NCBI RefSeq assembly: GCF_000231055.2
Contig: NZ_CM001466.1
Span: 1,706,898 to 1,770,897 of the forward strand
Direction: 5' to 3'
Source of the DNA: Saccharomonospora azurea NA-128
Lineage (GTDB): Bacteria; Actinomycetota; Actinomycetes; Mycobacteriales; Pseudonocardiaceae
DNA: 64,000 nucleotides
The notes below the pieces were generated by a model. That model was not told the DNA's origin, did not search any database, and saw nothing but the letters and a program-made list of their open reading frames with translations. This document shows positions 1-10,523 of this stretch, piece by piece. The translations under genes and the position numbers were made by a program. Position 1 is the first letter of the stretch. Every line of letters begins with the position of its first letter.

Positions 1-3000
1 CAGCTCCGGGGCGTACTGCCGCGCCCCCAGCGTCACGAAGCCGGCCGAGTCGTCGATCGTCCCGCCGACGAACCCCTTCTCCCCTGGGAACTCCACCTCC
101 GGACCACGCCGACCACCGAACGGCAGCTGCCAACGCCGCGTCACCTGCATCGACTGCGCGTCCACCGCAAACTGCGAGGTGCCCTGGTGATCACCCAGCA
201 ACCACGTCACCCCGGCCTCGGTACGCATCGCAACCGTGGAATCACCAAAGCTGTAGTACCGAGTAGTCGTGGTCTCACCACTCTCCCGGTCCCACCGCAG
301 CTCCTGGCCCTCCAAGTACAGCGTCGCCCCATCGGGATCACGCCGCACCAACCGCTGGCCGTCCGCGTCATACAGGAACTCGGTGACCACCCCGTCCTTC
401 GTGGACTTCACGAGATTGCCCTCGGCGTCCCACTCCAACGTCTGCTCGCCGTCGACCGACATCCGCCGCACCGTGTTACCGGACTCGTCGTAGGCGAACT
501 GCTCCAGCGTGGTGCTGCCGCTCGGGAACTGGCTGGTCACCGACTCCAAGGCATGCCCGCCGTCGGGGTAGGCGTACTCGTGCACCGTGTCGCCGTCGGA
601 GGTGTGCTCCACCTGCGACATCCGGTTGCCCACCTCGTCGTAGGCGAAGGAATGCCAGTACGGCGCGGGCCCACCCAGCGCCTCCACCGCCGGATCGAGC
701 GTGCAGTCACCCGTCGGCGTCCACGCCTCCACCAGCCTTCGCAGGTGGTCGTACCGGAAACACTGCACATCGGCGAGCCCGTCCAGCGGCACGTCCGCGA
801 TCGAGGTGACGTTGCCCGCCGGGTCGTACGAGTAACGCGTGTCCGACTGCATCGGCTTCGGCAACTCGGCATCCACGATCGTGCGCGCCAGCCGTCGCGT
901 GTGCTCGTGGTAGTACCGCGACAACCACACCCGCTGCCCCTGCTCACCCAACTGCGTCCGCTGAAGCTCGCCATAGCGGGTGTACTGCGTGTCCGTGACG
1001 TATTCCGTGGTTCCCTGCCCACTGAGACCGCCGTGGCTCGTTCTCAGGAAGCCGAGATCGTCATGGACCAGGCTGTACGGCTCCGCCGACAGATCGCCGG
1101 CCTCGGCATAACCGATACCACCCAGACTGCCGTCCGGGTTGTAAGCCGCCGTGGTGGTGTACGTGCCGCCGAGACCTTCCTCGGATTCCGGGATCACGAT
1201 CTGGGTCTTGAGCGGCTGATACAGGGGGTCGTAGATCGAGGTTTTGCGCACGTACGCCTCGCCGTCGACGTACCGCGTCGACGACGCGAGGCGGCCGATG
1301 CCCCACTCCGCGGTGTCGTAGGCCCATTCGGCACGCTTCGGACCGTCGAGCGAGCCTTCGTGCACCGCCGTCTTACGGCCGAGGACGTCGTAGTCGATGG
1401 CGAGGGTCTCGCCCCGCGCGTCGGTCGTCTCGACCATCTGCCCCGCGGCGTCGAAGGTCTTCGTGGTGACCCCCTTGTCGGGGTCGTCCATCCGGACCTG
1501 ACGCCCACGCAGGTCGTAGTCGAACTCCCACGCGTTGCCGCCCGGGTCCGTGATCCCGGTGAGGTTCCCGGCCGGGTCGTAGCGGTAGATGGTGCTGTCG
1601 AACTCACCTTCCGGCGTGTCGCCGTGGTACTGCCGCAGCTCGGTCATGCGGCCACGCGCGTCGCTGATCGCTGTCGTCGGCGTCCCACCGTCGGGTGGAG
1701 TGACGTGGACGCGGTCACCGCCGTACGACGTGATGGTGCGCCACTTCTCGATCCCGCCGCCCTTGAAGATCTCAGCCACCGGTCTGCCCGCGCCGTCGTA
1801 CTCGACGGTGGTCAGGCCGGGAACCTCCGCGTCCGAGGCGGACCACAGCGTGTCGTCCACGGGCGCGTCGTTGAAGTACGGCTTCGTCTGGTAGTAGGCA
1901 CGGCCGGCGGAGTCGTAACGGGTGTCGGTGAGCAGGCGCCCACCGCCGAACGCGGGCTGCTGCACCTGCCGCACGCGCAGCAAGCCGTCGTAAAGCTGTT
2001 TGCTGGTGACGTATATGCCGTTCGGGCCCAGCGTGTCCGTGGTGATGACCGAAGGTTCGTCTCGTGAGATCTTGTACGAGTAACGGGCGTTGCCGCCCTC
2101 GGGACGGACCCGGTTGGGCTTCCACACCTCCACGGTGCGCCCCAGCGCGTCGTAGGCGACCTCGGTCGTGTTGTAGTTCGCGTCGACCACCTTCGTCGGC
2201 TTGCCCCACGCCGGTTCGTATGTGGTGGTGGTCTCGTGCCCCTTGGCGTTGGTCACCACGGTCTTCGTGAGAGGGCCGTCGGCGGCGGGGGTGTAGCTCG
2301 TGGTGGTCGCCCGGTCGAGAGCGTCACGCTCCTCGGTCACCCGGCCGTGCGCGTCGTAGGCGCGGGTGGTTGCGGTGACGTAGGACTTGCCTCCGTCATC
2401 GGTGAGCTCGGCGACCGTGGTCACGTTGCCCCGGCTCGGCGCGGTACCGAAAGCCTGGCCGTCGTAGGAGTAGCGAACACCGCTCACCGCGTCACCGGGG
2501 AAACCGGCCTCCTCCGAGCAGGCGACGGACACCGTCTCCTCCTGCGAGGGCAGGGAGAACAGCCACTTCTGCGTGTTGCGCACGTAGCTGGTGCGGGTAC
2601 ACAGGTCGTCGGCCGGATCGGAGACGTCTCCGAGGTCGTTGACCTCGGTGGGCATGCCCTTGTCGTCGTAGGTGGTGTGCTTGCGCGTGACACGGAACTC
2701 GCCTGACTCGAGCTTCGTGTAGGTGCGTTCGGTTCCGATGTCGACGAGGTAGGCCTTCAGCATGCCTCGGGTGGCCGTCGGCCCCTGCCACGTCGGTTCG
2801 GTGATCACCTTGGTGATCGGCTCGCCACCGTCTCGGGAGTAAGTGGTCGATTCGAGCAGCGATCCCGCGAGCCAGTCGTGGTCGGTGTGCTTCCCGCCTT
2901 CCGAGTCCTCGACCGTCACGGACCGGGACCCGCCGGGGATCTCGTCACCGTCCATGCCGCGGAAGTACCGTTCCTCGGTCAGTGTCACCGGTCCGTCGTC

Positions 3001-4785
3001 GCCACTGCCCTGGCGGATACGAACCCGTTCGAACCCGCGGAACTCGTTCCAGGTCTTGTCCTCCTCATCCACCAGCTCGGACGTGGTGTAGTGCCAGGCC
3101 GCGCCGTCGAGATACTCATAGCGGACCACCTGTGGCACCGAACTGGCGATACGGTCGTGGCTGCTCACCGATGCGACGACGTACTTGTGGAAGTAGTCGG
3201 TTCGTTCCGCCGAATAGGGCGCCGACCAGGTCACCGGGAAGCAGCGCCGGGTATTCGTCTCCGGTTTGGCCGGCTTCGACTCCGCGGTGCAGTCCGGCTC
3301 CGCATAGTCGATCGAGATGACACCACCGGCCTCCGAGACGATCGCGTTCATCCGGTACCGGATCAACGCGGCGTGGCCGTCGATCCCGTGAACCCGGTTC
3401 GGCTTGGCGACGCCCTCGAACGTCACCTCGGGGAGTTGGATGTCGTCGTCACCGACGTGCCCGGTGTGGCGGACCGCCGCCAACCAGAGCGTGGGTTTCT
3501 CACCGTCGCCCGGATCGGGGAACTCGTGCCGCAGTGTCCACGAGTCCACCGCACGGTAGCCGTCGCCGTCACGTACCTGCGTGGTGATCTTGGCGAGCCG
3601 TTTCGTCGACCAGAACGTCGGAGCCTGCTGGTAGTCCTCACACGTGGTGCCGTCGCACTCGAGGTGCCACGGCACGTCCGGCCAGTTCTCCTCCTTCTCC
3701 CGCGTACACGTCGATCCCGGCACACACCGATCCGCCACGGTGAAGACGACTCGCCCTGTCGGGGACGTGTTCTCGCCCTCGCGCAGGCCGTAGTCGATGC
3801 GCTCCAGCCAGCCGTCCCGGACGTACTCGGTGGGTTCTTCGTTCTCGTTGCGTCCGTACTTGTTCGTGGCGGTCTCGTACTCGTAGTGGATCACGTTGCC
3901 GTTCGTGTCCACGACCTTGTCGAGGTTCCACCGGTAAGCCTGGTCGCAAAAGGAGTCTTTGAACTCCGCGGCGTGGCAGGGTTCGCCCGAGTCGTCACCG
4001 AACACGGGCACCGTCCAGGTGGAGTCGGCGCCGGAGCGGGACCCGTAGAAGTACTGGGTGCCGTCGACCGTGGTGATCTTCCAGTACTCGCCGTTGTTGT
4101 CAGCGTTGTCCGTACCGGTCAGCCGCTGAACCCGTGAGCCGTCGTCGTGTTCCGGCCGCCACTCACCGGTGTCGCTGTCCTTGACCAACCGGGTGGCCGT
4201 GCCGTTGATGGAGACGGTCGCGTTGTCGCTGTCCCAGCAGAGATCCGCCGGATTGTCCTCGGGCTCCCCCGGAAGATCGGTGGCGCAACTGGTGTAGGCG
4301 CGCTCGACGAACCCCGGCCACATCGCCCAGCCGTCACCCGCCCAGCCGGCCTGGGTGTTCGTGGCACTCGTCAACCCGTCGACCGCCGCCGACGAGTACG
4401 ACAGCGACACCTCCGGCGCCAACCCACCGGGTGCGGGCGGCACGCGCATCGGATAACTCCACGTGAACGTGCCGGTCTGCGCCGAGACCGCCCAGGTCGC
4501 CGACGGCGTCAGTGACGTCTCGGTGAAGGTGCCACCACCCGCCAGGTCCCCACCGGATCCGCCATCCGGTTGATCACCGTGGAGAGCGTCTCTGCGAACT
4601 TCGTCCTGCCCTCGCTGCTGCATCGACAGCGGGGAGACGGGTACCGACGGGGTCGACGGCAGTGGAACCGAAGGCCCTCCCGCGGCCTGCGCGCCGGGAG
4701 GCGACTCCACCGCGGCCAGCAGGCCGGCAGCCATGATCACGGCAAGGGCTGCTGCCCGTTTCCTACCGTGCCGAGGTTTCGGCAT
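1..4785 (-). CDS. RHS/YD-repeat secreted protein, polymorphic-toxin type (3' end outside window)
   Basis: The frame is open from the start at 4785 to base 1 (about 1,595 residues), and the C-terminus lies outside the window. Residues 1-33 look like a signal peptide: basic MPKPRHGRKR, an Ala/Leu core, then AQA. YD-type repeats are visible near residues 1,420-1,465, for example FAYDESGNTVRRM and FLYDADGQRLVRRDPDG. GDHQGT sits near 1,536, and LGARQYAPEL ends exactly at the window edge. In RHS proteins that last motif closes the conserved shell, and a variable, usually toxic, tip follows. ATG 4785 is preferred over ATG 4791 because GGAAGAG lies 7 bases upstream of it. It follows the LamG gene by 82 bases on the same strand, so the two are probably co-transcribed. 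The toxin and any immunity gene would be just beyond base 1. Confidence 0.9.
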   Translation of the reverse strand, partial: MPKPRHGRKRAAALAVIMAAGLLAAVESPPGAQAAGGPSVPLPSTPSVPVSPLSMQQRGQDEVRRDALHGDQPDGGSGGDLAGGGTFTETSLTPSATWAVSAQTGTFTWSYPMRVPPAPGGLAPEVSLSYSSAAVDGLTSATNTQAGWAGDGWAMWPGFVERAYTSCATDLPGEPEDNPADLCWDSDNATVSINGTATRLVKDSDTGEWRPEHDDGSRVQRLTGTDNADNNGEYWKITTVDGTQYFYGSRSGADSTWTVPVFGDDSGEPCHAAEFKDSFCDQAYRWNLDKVVDTNGNVIHYEYETATNKYGRNENEEPTEYVRDGWLERIDYGLREGENTSPTGRVVFTVADRCVPGSTCTREKEENWPDVPWHLECDGTTCEDYQQAPTFWSTKRLAKITTQVRDGDGYRAVDSWTLRHEFPDPGDGEKPTLWLAAVRHTGHVGDDDIQLPEVTFEGVAKPNRVHGIDGHAALIRYRMNAIVSEAGGVISIDYAEPDCTAESKPAKPETNTRRCFPVTWSAPYSAERTDYFHKYVVASVSSHDRIASSVPQVVRYEYLDGAAWHYTTSELVDEEDKTWNEFRGFERVRIRQGSGDDGPVTLTEERYFRGMDGDEIPGGSRSVTVEDSEGGKHTDHDWLAGSLLESTTYSRDGGEPITKVITEPTWQGPTATRGMLKAYLVDIGTERTYTKLESGEFRVTRKHTTYDDKGMPTEVNDLGDVSDPADDLCTRTSYVRNTQKWLFSLPSQEETVSVACSEEAGFPGDAVSGVRYSYDGQAFGTAPSRGNVTTVAELTDDGGKSYVTATTRAYDAHGRVTEERDALDRATTTSYTPAADGPLTKTVVTNAKGHETTTTYEPAWGKPTKVVDANYNTTEVAYDALGRTVEVWKPNRVRPEGGNARYSYKISRDEPSVITTDTLGPNGIYVTSKQLYDGLLRVRQVQQPAFGGGRLLTDTRYDSAGRAYYQTKPYFNDAPVDDTLWSASDAEVPGLTTVEYDGAGRPVAEIFKGGGIEKWRTITSYGGDRVHVTPPDGGTPTTAISDARGRMTELRQYHGDTPEGEFDSTIYRYDPAGNLTGITDPGGNAWEFDYDLRGRQVRMDDPDKGVTTKTFDAAGQMVETTDARGETLAIDYDVLGRKTAVHEGSLDGPKRAEWAYDTAEWGIGRLASSTRYVDGEAYVRKTSIYDPLYQPLKTQIVIPESEEGLGGTYTTTAAYNPDGSLGGIGYAEAGDLSAEPYSLVHDDLGFLRTSHGGLSGQGTTEYVTDTQYTRYGELQRTQLGEQGQRVWLSRYYHEHTRRLARTIVDAELPKPMQSDTRYSYDPAGNVTSIADVPLDGLADVQCFRYDHLRRLVEAWTPTGDCTLDPAVEALGGPAPYWHSFAYDEVGNRMSQVEHTSDGDTVHEYAYPDGGHALESVTSQFPSGSTTLEQFAYDESGNTVRRMSVDGEQTLEWDAEGNLVKSTKDGVVTEFLYDADGQRLVRRDPDGATLYLEGQELRWDRESGETTTTRYYSFGDSTVAMRTEAGVTWLLGDHQGTSQFAVDAQSMQVTRRWQLPFGGRRGPEVEFPGEKGFVGGTIDDSAGFVTLGARQYAPEL

Positions 4786-4867
4786 GCGCATTCTCTTCCA
4801 CCGTGATCGCACGGTTCCTCCCAGATCCCCTCAGTGAAGCGCGGCGAACGCGAGACGTCGGTATCGG

Positions 4868-7800
4868 TTATGCGGTCGCGATCGGGTATTCCTCGAGAGT
4901 CCTCGCGGGTACGATCTGCACGTTCTCGGACTCGTTGCTCGGCATGCGCTGTCCGTCTTCGATCACCCAGACCTGGTCCGAGTTCGGCGTGGTGACAAGC
5001 GTGCCGTCGCGCATCGTGTCGGGCAGCAGCATCAACGCCGAGTAGGGAACGCGCATGATCTGCTCCCACGTACGCCCGGTACCGAGGTATTCCTCCTCGT
5101 CGAGGAGAGTGATCCGCGCACCACCGACGACAAGGAACACCTCGTCCGGGTCCTCGGAGTCCGGTGCCCGTACCGCGCTGCCCTCGGGGAACTGCGGAAC
5201 GGACGGGTTCTTCGCATCCGGGTAGGACCGGAACAGCGTCTCGATACGATCCGCGGTCAACCCGCCGGTGTACAGGCGAACGTCGTCGACGGCACCCGGC
5301 CAGAATTCAGCAGGTGTACCGGCTGACTTCCCTCGACCGATCTGGAGCCCGCCGTCCGCGTCCCACGCGTTCTGAAGCGTGCCGTCACCAAGGCGCGTGC
5401 CGTTAACGTACAACCACAACTTCCCGGAATTCGCTTCATAAACGCCAACGAGATGAACCCATGTATTTACCTCGGTCTCCAACCTCGACAAGGCGGCCTT
5501 GGTGACGGTCGCCTCCTCACTGTCGGTCTCCGCCATCTCGAACACCCACGAGCCCAATCGATTCTGGCTGTCCCGGACATGCCCCAGCCGGAACTTGCTC
5601 GTGTGCGCTCCGTCCAAGCTCACCGCGGTCGTGGTACCACTCTTCTCGTCGAGCCGTACCCAGGCGGACACAGTGAAACTGCGGTCGAAACGGAGATCGG
5701 CTTCGGCAGTGGACACATGGTCGTCCACACCGTCGAGGTGAATCGCGTTGCCGGTCCGTCCCGCCCCGAACTGTGCGCCGTTGTGCAGTGTGCCGGTGCG
5801 GCCACCCATCGAGTCGGCGGTCGTGGTCCCGCCGTTTTCGTCGAGCCGCATCTCGTGGACGAGCGTGAGATCGCGGTCCGCGTGGAGGCGAATCTCGTCC
5901 TCTCGCAGTGGACGGCTGTACAGCTTAACGTCGTCGACCGCCCCGGCGAGGAAGTTCGCCCACGTCCCACCGTGTAGCGAACGACCGATGCTGACGTCGT
6001 TCATCGCGTCCCAGGCTCCGGTGGCGTCTCCTGTACCGTTGAGTGTCCCGTTGACGTACAGCAGGACTCGGCCGTCGACCGCGTTGTACACGGCGGCGAG
6101 GTGCGTCCACACTCCCGCCTGTGCCGCCTGCTGCGAGTACACCGTCACGCCTTCGGCGTTGGCGGTGTCGGAGTCGTACATCGCGATGGCGAAGCGGCCG
6201 TCCCCTCCGTACGCCAGGTCGAACCTGGCCGACTGTTCGCCGTTCTGGCTGACGATGGTCGACCACTGCGACGGCAGTTCGTCGACCTTCACCCACGTGG
6301 ACACGGAGAAGCTGTGGGAGGTGCTCACGGCGACGGGCGCACTGGCGTACTCGGTGCTGCCGTCGAGCTCGACCGCGAGATCGCCCGGATTGTGCTCGCT
6401 GGACCTGCCGGGAATCCACGACGGATACTCGCCGAGTGAACCGTGGTGTCCTGCACCCGACTCGTCCCGCGCGTTGCCGTCCAAACGCCAGTCCGATTCG
6501 ACCACGTCGTCACGGCCGATGACGCCTTCGATCTCTGCGGCGGAAACGACACGGCTGTACACCCGGACCTCGTCGAGGCTGCCGTCCCAATAGTCCACGT
6601 CCTGGCCCTGCCACCTGGCGCGGCCCATCACGAACGAGCCTGTGGCGTCCCACGTCGCGGTAACTGCACCAGTATCCGCGAGGACACCGTCGACGTAGAG
6701 AGAGACCTCGTTGTTCTTGGCGTCGAACACACCGACGAGGTGTGTCCAGACACCGGCCTGCGCTGTCCCGGGTGCGGAGTACGCGCGCCCCGCCAGCTCG
6801 CCACTCTGGTCGGGATGGAGGATCGAAAAGCTCCAGCCCGTTTCACGATGCTGCAGCAGGAACCCGCTGTTCTCCGCATCGTCCTGACTCACGGCTGTGA
6901 ACGCCCCGCCCTCAGGCGCGAGGCGATCGAGTCGCACCCACGCGGCGACGGAGAAACCGTGGTCGGTCCGCACAGCCGGACCGTCCGTGGCGACGTAGTC
7001 GTCGACCCCGTCGAGCGTCACCGCACCGTTCACGGCTCCGTCCGACACGAGCGAGGCGCCACCGCTCAGAATGGCACCACCACCACCTTCGACCTCGTTG
7101 ACGACCGTCGTTCCGAACGCCTGGTCGAATTTCCAGTGTCCGACCTGCACGTCGCCCCGACTGGCCAAGGTTTGCGCTTCGCCCGCTGTCAACGCCCGGT
7201 CGTAGACACCGACCTCGTCGATCGCGCCCTTCCAGTTGCCGAGTGGACCACCGTCCCAGTACGCCCGGCCGATCCGGAACTCACCACCGGCGTTCCAGTG
7301 GTCGCCGTACGAATCCGACCCCGAGAGCTGGCCGTTCACGTACAGCAGCACCTGCCCCTCGATGGCGTCGTAAACACCGACGAGGTGCGTCCACTCTCCT
7401 TGACGGACCCGAGTATCCGAGTTGGCGAAACCGCCGTCGCCTTCGTCGTCCAAGGCGTCCGTTCCCGGTAACGCGAACTGCCACCGGCCGTCCTCCCATG
7501 CCTGGAGCAGGAAGCCACTCCGGTGCTCACCGTCCTGGGACAACGCGGTCGAACCACCGGGAACCACCGGATCACCGTCCAAACGCACCCAGGTGGCCAC
7601 CGAGAAACTCGCATCGGTGCGGACGGCGTTGGCCGCACTGATGTCGTCGTCGACGCCGTCCAACAGTGCGGCGGCGCCCACGGCTCCGGGCCCCCACACG
7701 GGATCACCGTGCACCGATCCGTCCCGCTCACCGAGGAACGCGCCATCCTCGGCATTGCCGTCCAGCGGCCAGTGCGACGCCGGTCCGGTGCCCGCCCGGA

Positions 7801-9910
7801 CGTAGAAGTGGTAGGTCGTCATCGGGCTGCGCAGCCCCGCACGGTCCACGCTCTGCACGTAGAGATCGACCGGCCCGTCGCGCGGGGGCGTGATCACAAC
7901 GGTCGCGTCTCCACCCAGACTGTCAGCGTCCACCTTCGTCGTGGGCGGATCGGAGAAGCCGTAGACGTAGTGGTCCACGTCCTCGACACCGTCTGCTTGG
8001 AAGGTGAACTCACCCGGGACATCCACCCCGCCATGCCAGGCGTTGTCCTCCCGGTACAGAACACTCGACACGGTCGGTGCCTGGGCCGGTGCCTGTCGGT
8101 CGACCACGAATGTGGGCCCCGATCGACTTGGACCCGACAGAGCTCCGTCGCTGCCGTGGACGGACCAGCTGATGGTCTGCCCGTGTCGGTTCGTCAGGTC
8201 GAGCGGAGTGCCGAACGTCGACCCGGACGCCAGTGTCTGCTGCCGGGACATGGTCTCGCCGGTGGGCTCGGCCTTGATGTTCCATTTCGCCGTCAACTGC
8301 CCGCCGTCCGGGTCGCTCAGCTTGGCTTGGAGCGTGATCCGGTCGGAGCCGAAGTAGCGCTTTCCGTCGCACCACCGGCACGGCTCCGTGAGCGTCGGGT
8401 CCGTGGTCACCGAGGAGGGGGCGTTGGGGGCGCGATTGAACTCCACCGTCAGCTGTGGGTAGAAGTTGACACCGTTCTCCTTCTTGACGTGGAACCTCTT
8501 CCAGCCGTCGGGGTCGTTGCTGTTCTCCTCCTTGTTCCCGGCCTTGAGCCCGAACGTCACCGAATTCCAGCCCTCGTCGGCGGCTTGCTGGACCGCGCTC
8601 TCCGCGTCCATCCCCACCCAGGTGGGACCACAGGACTGGCCTGCCTTCGCCGCGGACTTCGCCTCGGCGATGTTCCGCAGCCACGCAGGTTGGCGATCCC
8701 AGGTCGTGGTCGTGCTGATGTCACCGGTGAGGTACAGGTACATCGGCTTGACAACCGCTTCGTCGCACGTGTTCGAGTTCTTCCAGACCTGGTAGATCCG
8801 AAAGTGAGCTTCCTCGATCTGTGCGCCGTCGAGCATGCTGGTGGAGAACCGGAAGAACGAGCGATCCAGGTACGCGCTCGACCACTCAGGCGCGTGCCCG
8901 ATTCGCGCCACACCCTTGTACCGCTCGTCATCATCGCGTGGCGCGAGGTTCCAGTGCGACGTCGTCGGGTGGGAGCGCCGCACCAATGTCCAGGCCGACT
9001 GCCTGGAGGTCACCGAGCTGAAGGTGGGATCGATGACGAGGGGATAGGTCACCGCTGGATCGGTGAGAAGGCTCTGGTCAGGTTCGAGGGATAAGACTCC
9101 ATCGTCGACAGTGGCCTTGACCGGCGCCTCCTTGCGTTCCGATGAGGTCGTTGCTGCACCCGTCCCCTCGGGTGTCCCTGCTGAGTCCCACATACTCGGC
9201 GCCGGTGCATGGAACACGGTGTTCCCGTCGTCGTCGACTGCCTGGATGTTCCCAACACTGTCCGAGTTGACATCGACATTCTCGGTGCGCAACGCGAGAT
9301 CGATTCGTTCCAGAGCCGGTGACCCAGCAGCCTCCGGTGTCTTCACGACGAATTCGTGGCCGAAGCCACGCGGCGTCGCACGGACCCGAAGATCGACCCC
9401 GGGGTGGATCTCTTCGTACGTCGCCGTATCACCTTCGATCGCCGGCACAGGCAGTGCCTCCGACCACTCGAGTGCCAACCGGGCGCCGTCCCGCTCGATG
9501 GTGGCGAGAATGCGATCACTGCCGCCGGAGAACGCGACGTCGACGGCCGCCGCTCGGGGCCGAACCGCACCGTCCTCGCCTACGACGAGTCCGTAGTCGG
9601 TGTCCACCCAACGTCCGTCACGCCGCGCGCGTTCGGGCACCACCGACTCCTTGAGGGTGAACGTCCCCTCGGGATTCGCCACAACCTGGGTCGTTTCGGT
9701 CGTCAACTCGGCGACCTCCACCGGCTCGCCCTGAGCGCGGGCGGCCTCCGAAGCCTCACCCAAGGGATCGGGTTCAGCCGTAGTGGCTTGGGCCGGGTGG
9801 GCGAGAGCAGCATGGCTCACCAACGGAAACGACGCGATGAACAAGGCGCTCAGTGCCACAACCACACAGGCGGGCAGCACGAAACCCGCCGATTCAGCTC
9901 GGCGCGACAT
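4868..9910 (-). CDS. Large secreted multi-LamG / DNRLRE-domain surface protein
   Basis: A protein of 1,680 residues. It has an N-terminal signal segment (MSRRAESAGF, then a long hydrophobic run ending near SHA-ALAHPAQA). A DNRLRE-type beta module lies at about residues 297-490 (TFSSVTSRQSAWTLVRR through the WDRQPAW region). Four concanavalin-A/LamG modules open with SHWPLDGNAEDG (about 713), GHWKFDQAFGTT (925), SDWRLDGNARDES (1,140) and EMRLDENGGTTT (1,353). The C-terminal 120 residues form a separate module around VFLVVGGARITL and MRVPYSALMLLP. ATG 9910 is chosen because GGAGG lies 10 bases upstream; a GTG at 9934 would sit before that site. It is the first gene of a two-gene unit with the RHS gene. 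The role is inferred as cell-surface carbohydrate or protein binding, perhaps display or delivery of the RHS protein. No catalytic motif was seen. Confidence 0.85.
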   Translation of the reverse strand: MSRRAESAGFVLPACVVVALSALFIASFPLVSHAALAHPAQATTAEPDPLGEASEAARAQGEPVEVAELTTETTQVVANPEGTFTLKESVVPERARRDGRWVDTDYGLVVGEDGAVRPRAAAVDVAFSGGSDRILATIERDGARLALEWSEALPVPAIEGDTATYEEIHPGVDLRVRATPRGFGHEFVVKTPEAAGSPALERIDLALRTENVDVNSDSVGNIQAVDDDGNTVFHAPAPSMWDSAGTPEGTGAATTSSERKEAPVKATVDDGVLSLEPDQSLLTDPAVTYPLVIDPTFSSVTSRQSAWTLVRRSHPTTSHWNLAPRDDDERYKGVARIGHAPEWSSAYLDRSFFRFSTSMLDGAQIEEAHFRIYQVWKNSNTCDEAVVKPMYLYLTGDISTTTTWDRQPAWLRNIAEAKSAAKAGQSCGPTWVGMDAESAVQQAADEGWNSVTFGLKAGNKEENSNDPDGWKRFHVKKENGVNFYPQLTVEFNRAPNAPSSVTTDPTLTEPCRWCDGKRYFGSDRITLQAKLSDPDGGQLTAKWNIKAEPTGETMSRQQTLASGSTFGTPLDLTNRHGQTISWSVHGSDGALSGPSRSGPTFVVDRQAPAQAPTVSSVLYREDNAWHGGVDVPGEFTFQADGVEDVDHYVYGFSDPPTTKVDADSLGGDATVVITPPRDGPVDLYVQSVDRAGLRSPMTTYHFYVRAGTGPASHWPLDGNAEDGAFLGERDGSVHGDPVWGPGAVGAAALLDGVDDDISAANAVRTDASFSVATWVRLDGDPVVPGGSTALSQDGEHRSGFLLQAWEDGRWQFALPGTDALDDEGDGGFANSDTRVRQGEWTHLVGVYDAIEGQVLLYVNGQLSGSDSYGDHWNAGGEFRIGRAYWDGGPLGNWKGAIDEVGVYDRALTAGEAQTLASRGDVQVGHWKFDQAFGTTVVNEVEGGGGAILSGGASLVSDGAVNGAVTLDGVDDYVATDGPAVRTDHGFSVAAWVRLDRLAPEGGAFTAVSQDDAENSGFLLQHRETGWSFSILHPDQSGELAGRAYSAPGTAQAGVWTHLVGVFDAKNNEVSLYVDGVLADTGAVTATWDATGSFVMGRARWQGQDVDYWDGSLDEVRVYSRVVSAAEIEGVIGRDDVVESDWRLDGNARDESGAGHHGSLGEYPSWIPGRSSEHNPGDLAVELDGSTEYASAPVAVSTSHSFSVSTWVKVDELPSQWSTIVSQNGEQSARFDLAYGGDGRFAIAMYDSDTANAEGVTVYSQQAAQAGVWTHLAAVYNAVDGRVLLYVNGTLNGTGDATGAWDAMNDVSIGRSLHGGTWANFLAGAVDDVKLYSRPLREDEIRLHADRDLTLVHEMRLDENGGTTTADSMGGRTGTLHNGAQFGAGRTGNAIHLDGVDDHVSTAEADLRFDRSFTVSAWVRLDEKSGTTTAVSLDGAHTSKFRLGHVRDSQNRLGSWVFEMAETDSEEATVTKAALSRLETEVNTWVHLVGVYEANSGKLWLYVNGTRLGDGTLQNAWDADGGLQIGRGKSAGTPAEFWPGAVDDVRLYTGGLTADRIETLFRSYPDAKNPSVPQFPEGSAVRAPDSEDPDEVFLVVGGARITLLDEEEYLGTGRTWEQIMRVPYSALMLLPDTMRDGTLVTTPNSDQVWVIEDGQRMPSNESENVQIVPARTLEEYPIATA

Positions 9911-10109
9911 GACGGTATGTCCTCCCCCTGCCACACCGTCCCCGCACGGTAGCGGCCGTGATCAAACGTACGAACGGGATATTCACCCACGTCGCCAAGG
10001 CATGCAGCCCCCATTCGGGGGAAGACATGATCACAGATTGGTTCCGCCTGCTACCGTTCCGTGATCACGACCGAGCGTCCACACAGGACGACTATGCACT
10101 CGGCCGTCG

Positions 10110-10448
10110 TCAGCCGTAGTAGCGGATGCCCGCGTAGGTCTCCTGCTGCAAAACGTTGTCACCGCTCGTCGACAGTCGGTGGTCGAGCGGCCCGGTCGAC
10201 GGCCCGCGCCCGCTCACCGCGGGCATGACGAGTCGGTCGTCGATCGACTGGAACCGCAGTACGACGGGTCCGTCGATCGGGGCGTCCTGCGTGCCGATGG
10301 CGCAGTCGCGTGGCAGGAGCGGGCCGTCCAATGCCGCCACGAGGCCGATCTCGCCCTCGCGCTCGTCGCCAAGGCCCAGCGTCACGGCCGTGCCGAGTGC
10401 GGCCAGCAGACCAGCGAGCGACAGGGCGAGTGTGCGTGTCAGCGGCAT
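10110..10448 (-). CDS. Small exported protein of unknown function
   Basis: Encodes 112 residues beginning MPLTRTLALSLAGLLAALG, a signal peptide or membrane anchor, followed by an acidic and polar domain ending QQETYAGIRYYG. I do not recognise the family. The start is placed at the residue before the hydrophobic stretch. The frame continues 31 codons further upstream, but that extension is Arg-rich and would bury the signal segment. No convincing ribosome site is visible. It lies downstream of, and on the same strand as, the YbbN-like gene, separated by a strong hairpin, so it may have its own promoter. Confidence 0.55.
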   Translation of the reverse strand: MPLTRTLALSLAGLLAALGTAVTLGLGDEREGEIGLVAALDGPLLPRDCAIGTQDAPIDGPVVLRFQSIDDRLVMPAVSGRGPSTGPLDHRLSTSGDNVLQQETYAGIRYYG

Positions 10449-10523
10449 ACGGCGAGCATGTCGCCGACGGCCCGGCGAGCACATCGGGCACGCCCCGGAG
10501 ACGTTCCTGATCTCGCTCCGGGT

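Noticed and set aside
187-2067. Long plus-strand open frame (626 codons) opposite the RHS gene
   Set aside because: Antisense frame of a high-GC gene; Arg/Val/Leu-rich, no domain, no ribosome site, and the minus strand carries clear RHS repeats.
2878-9094. Long plus-strand open frames at 2878-4137 and 7523-9094
   Set aside because: Same antisense effect opposite the RHS and LamG genes; no recognisable domain or start signal.
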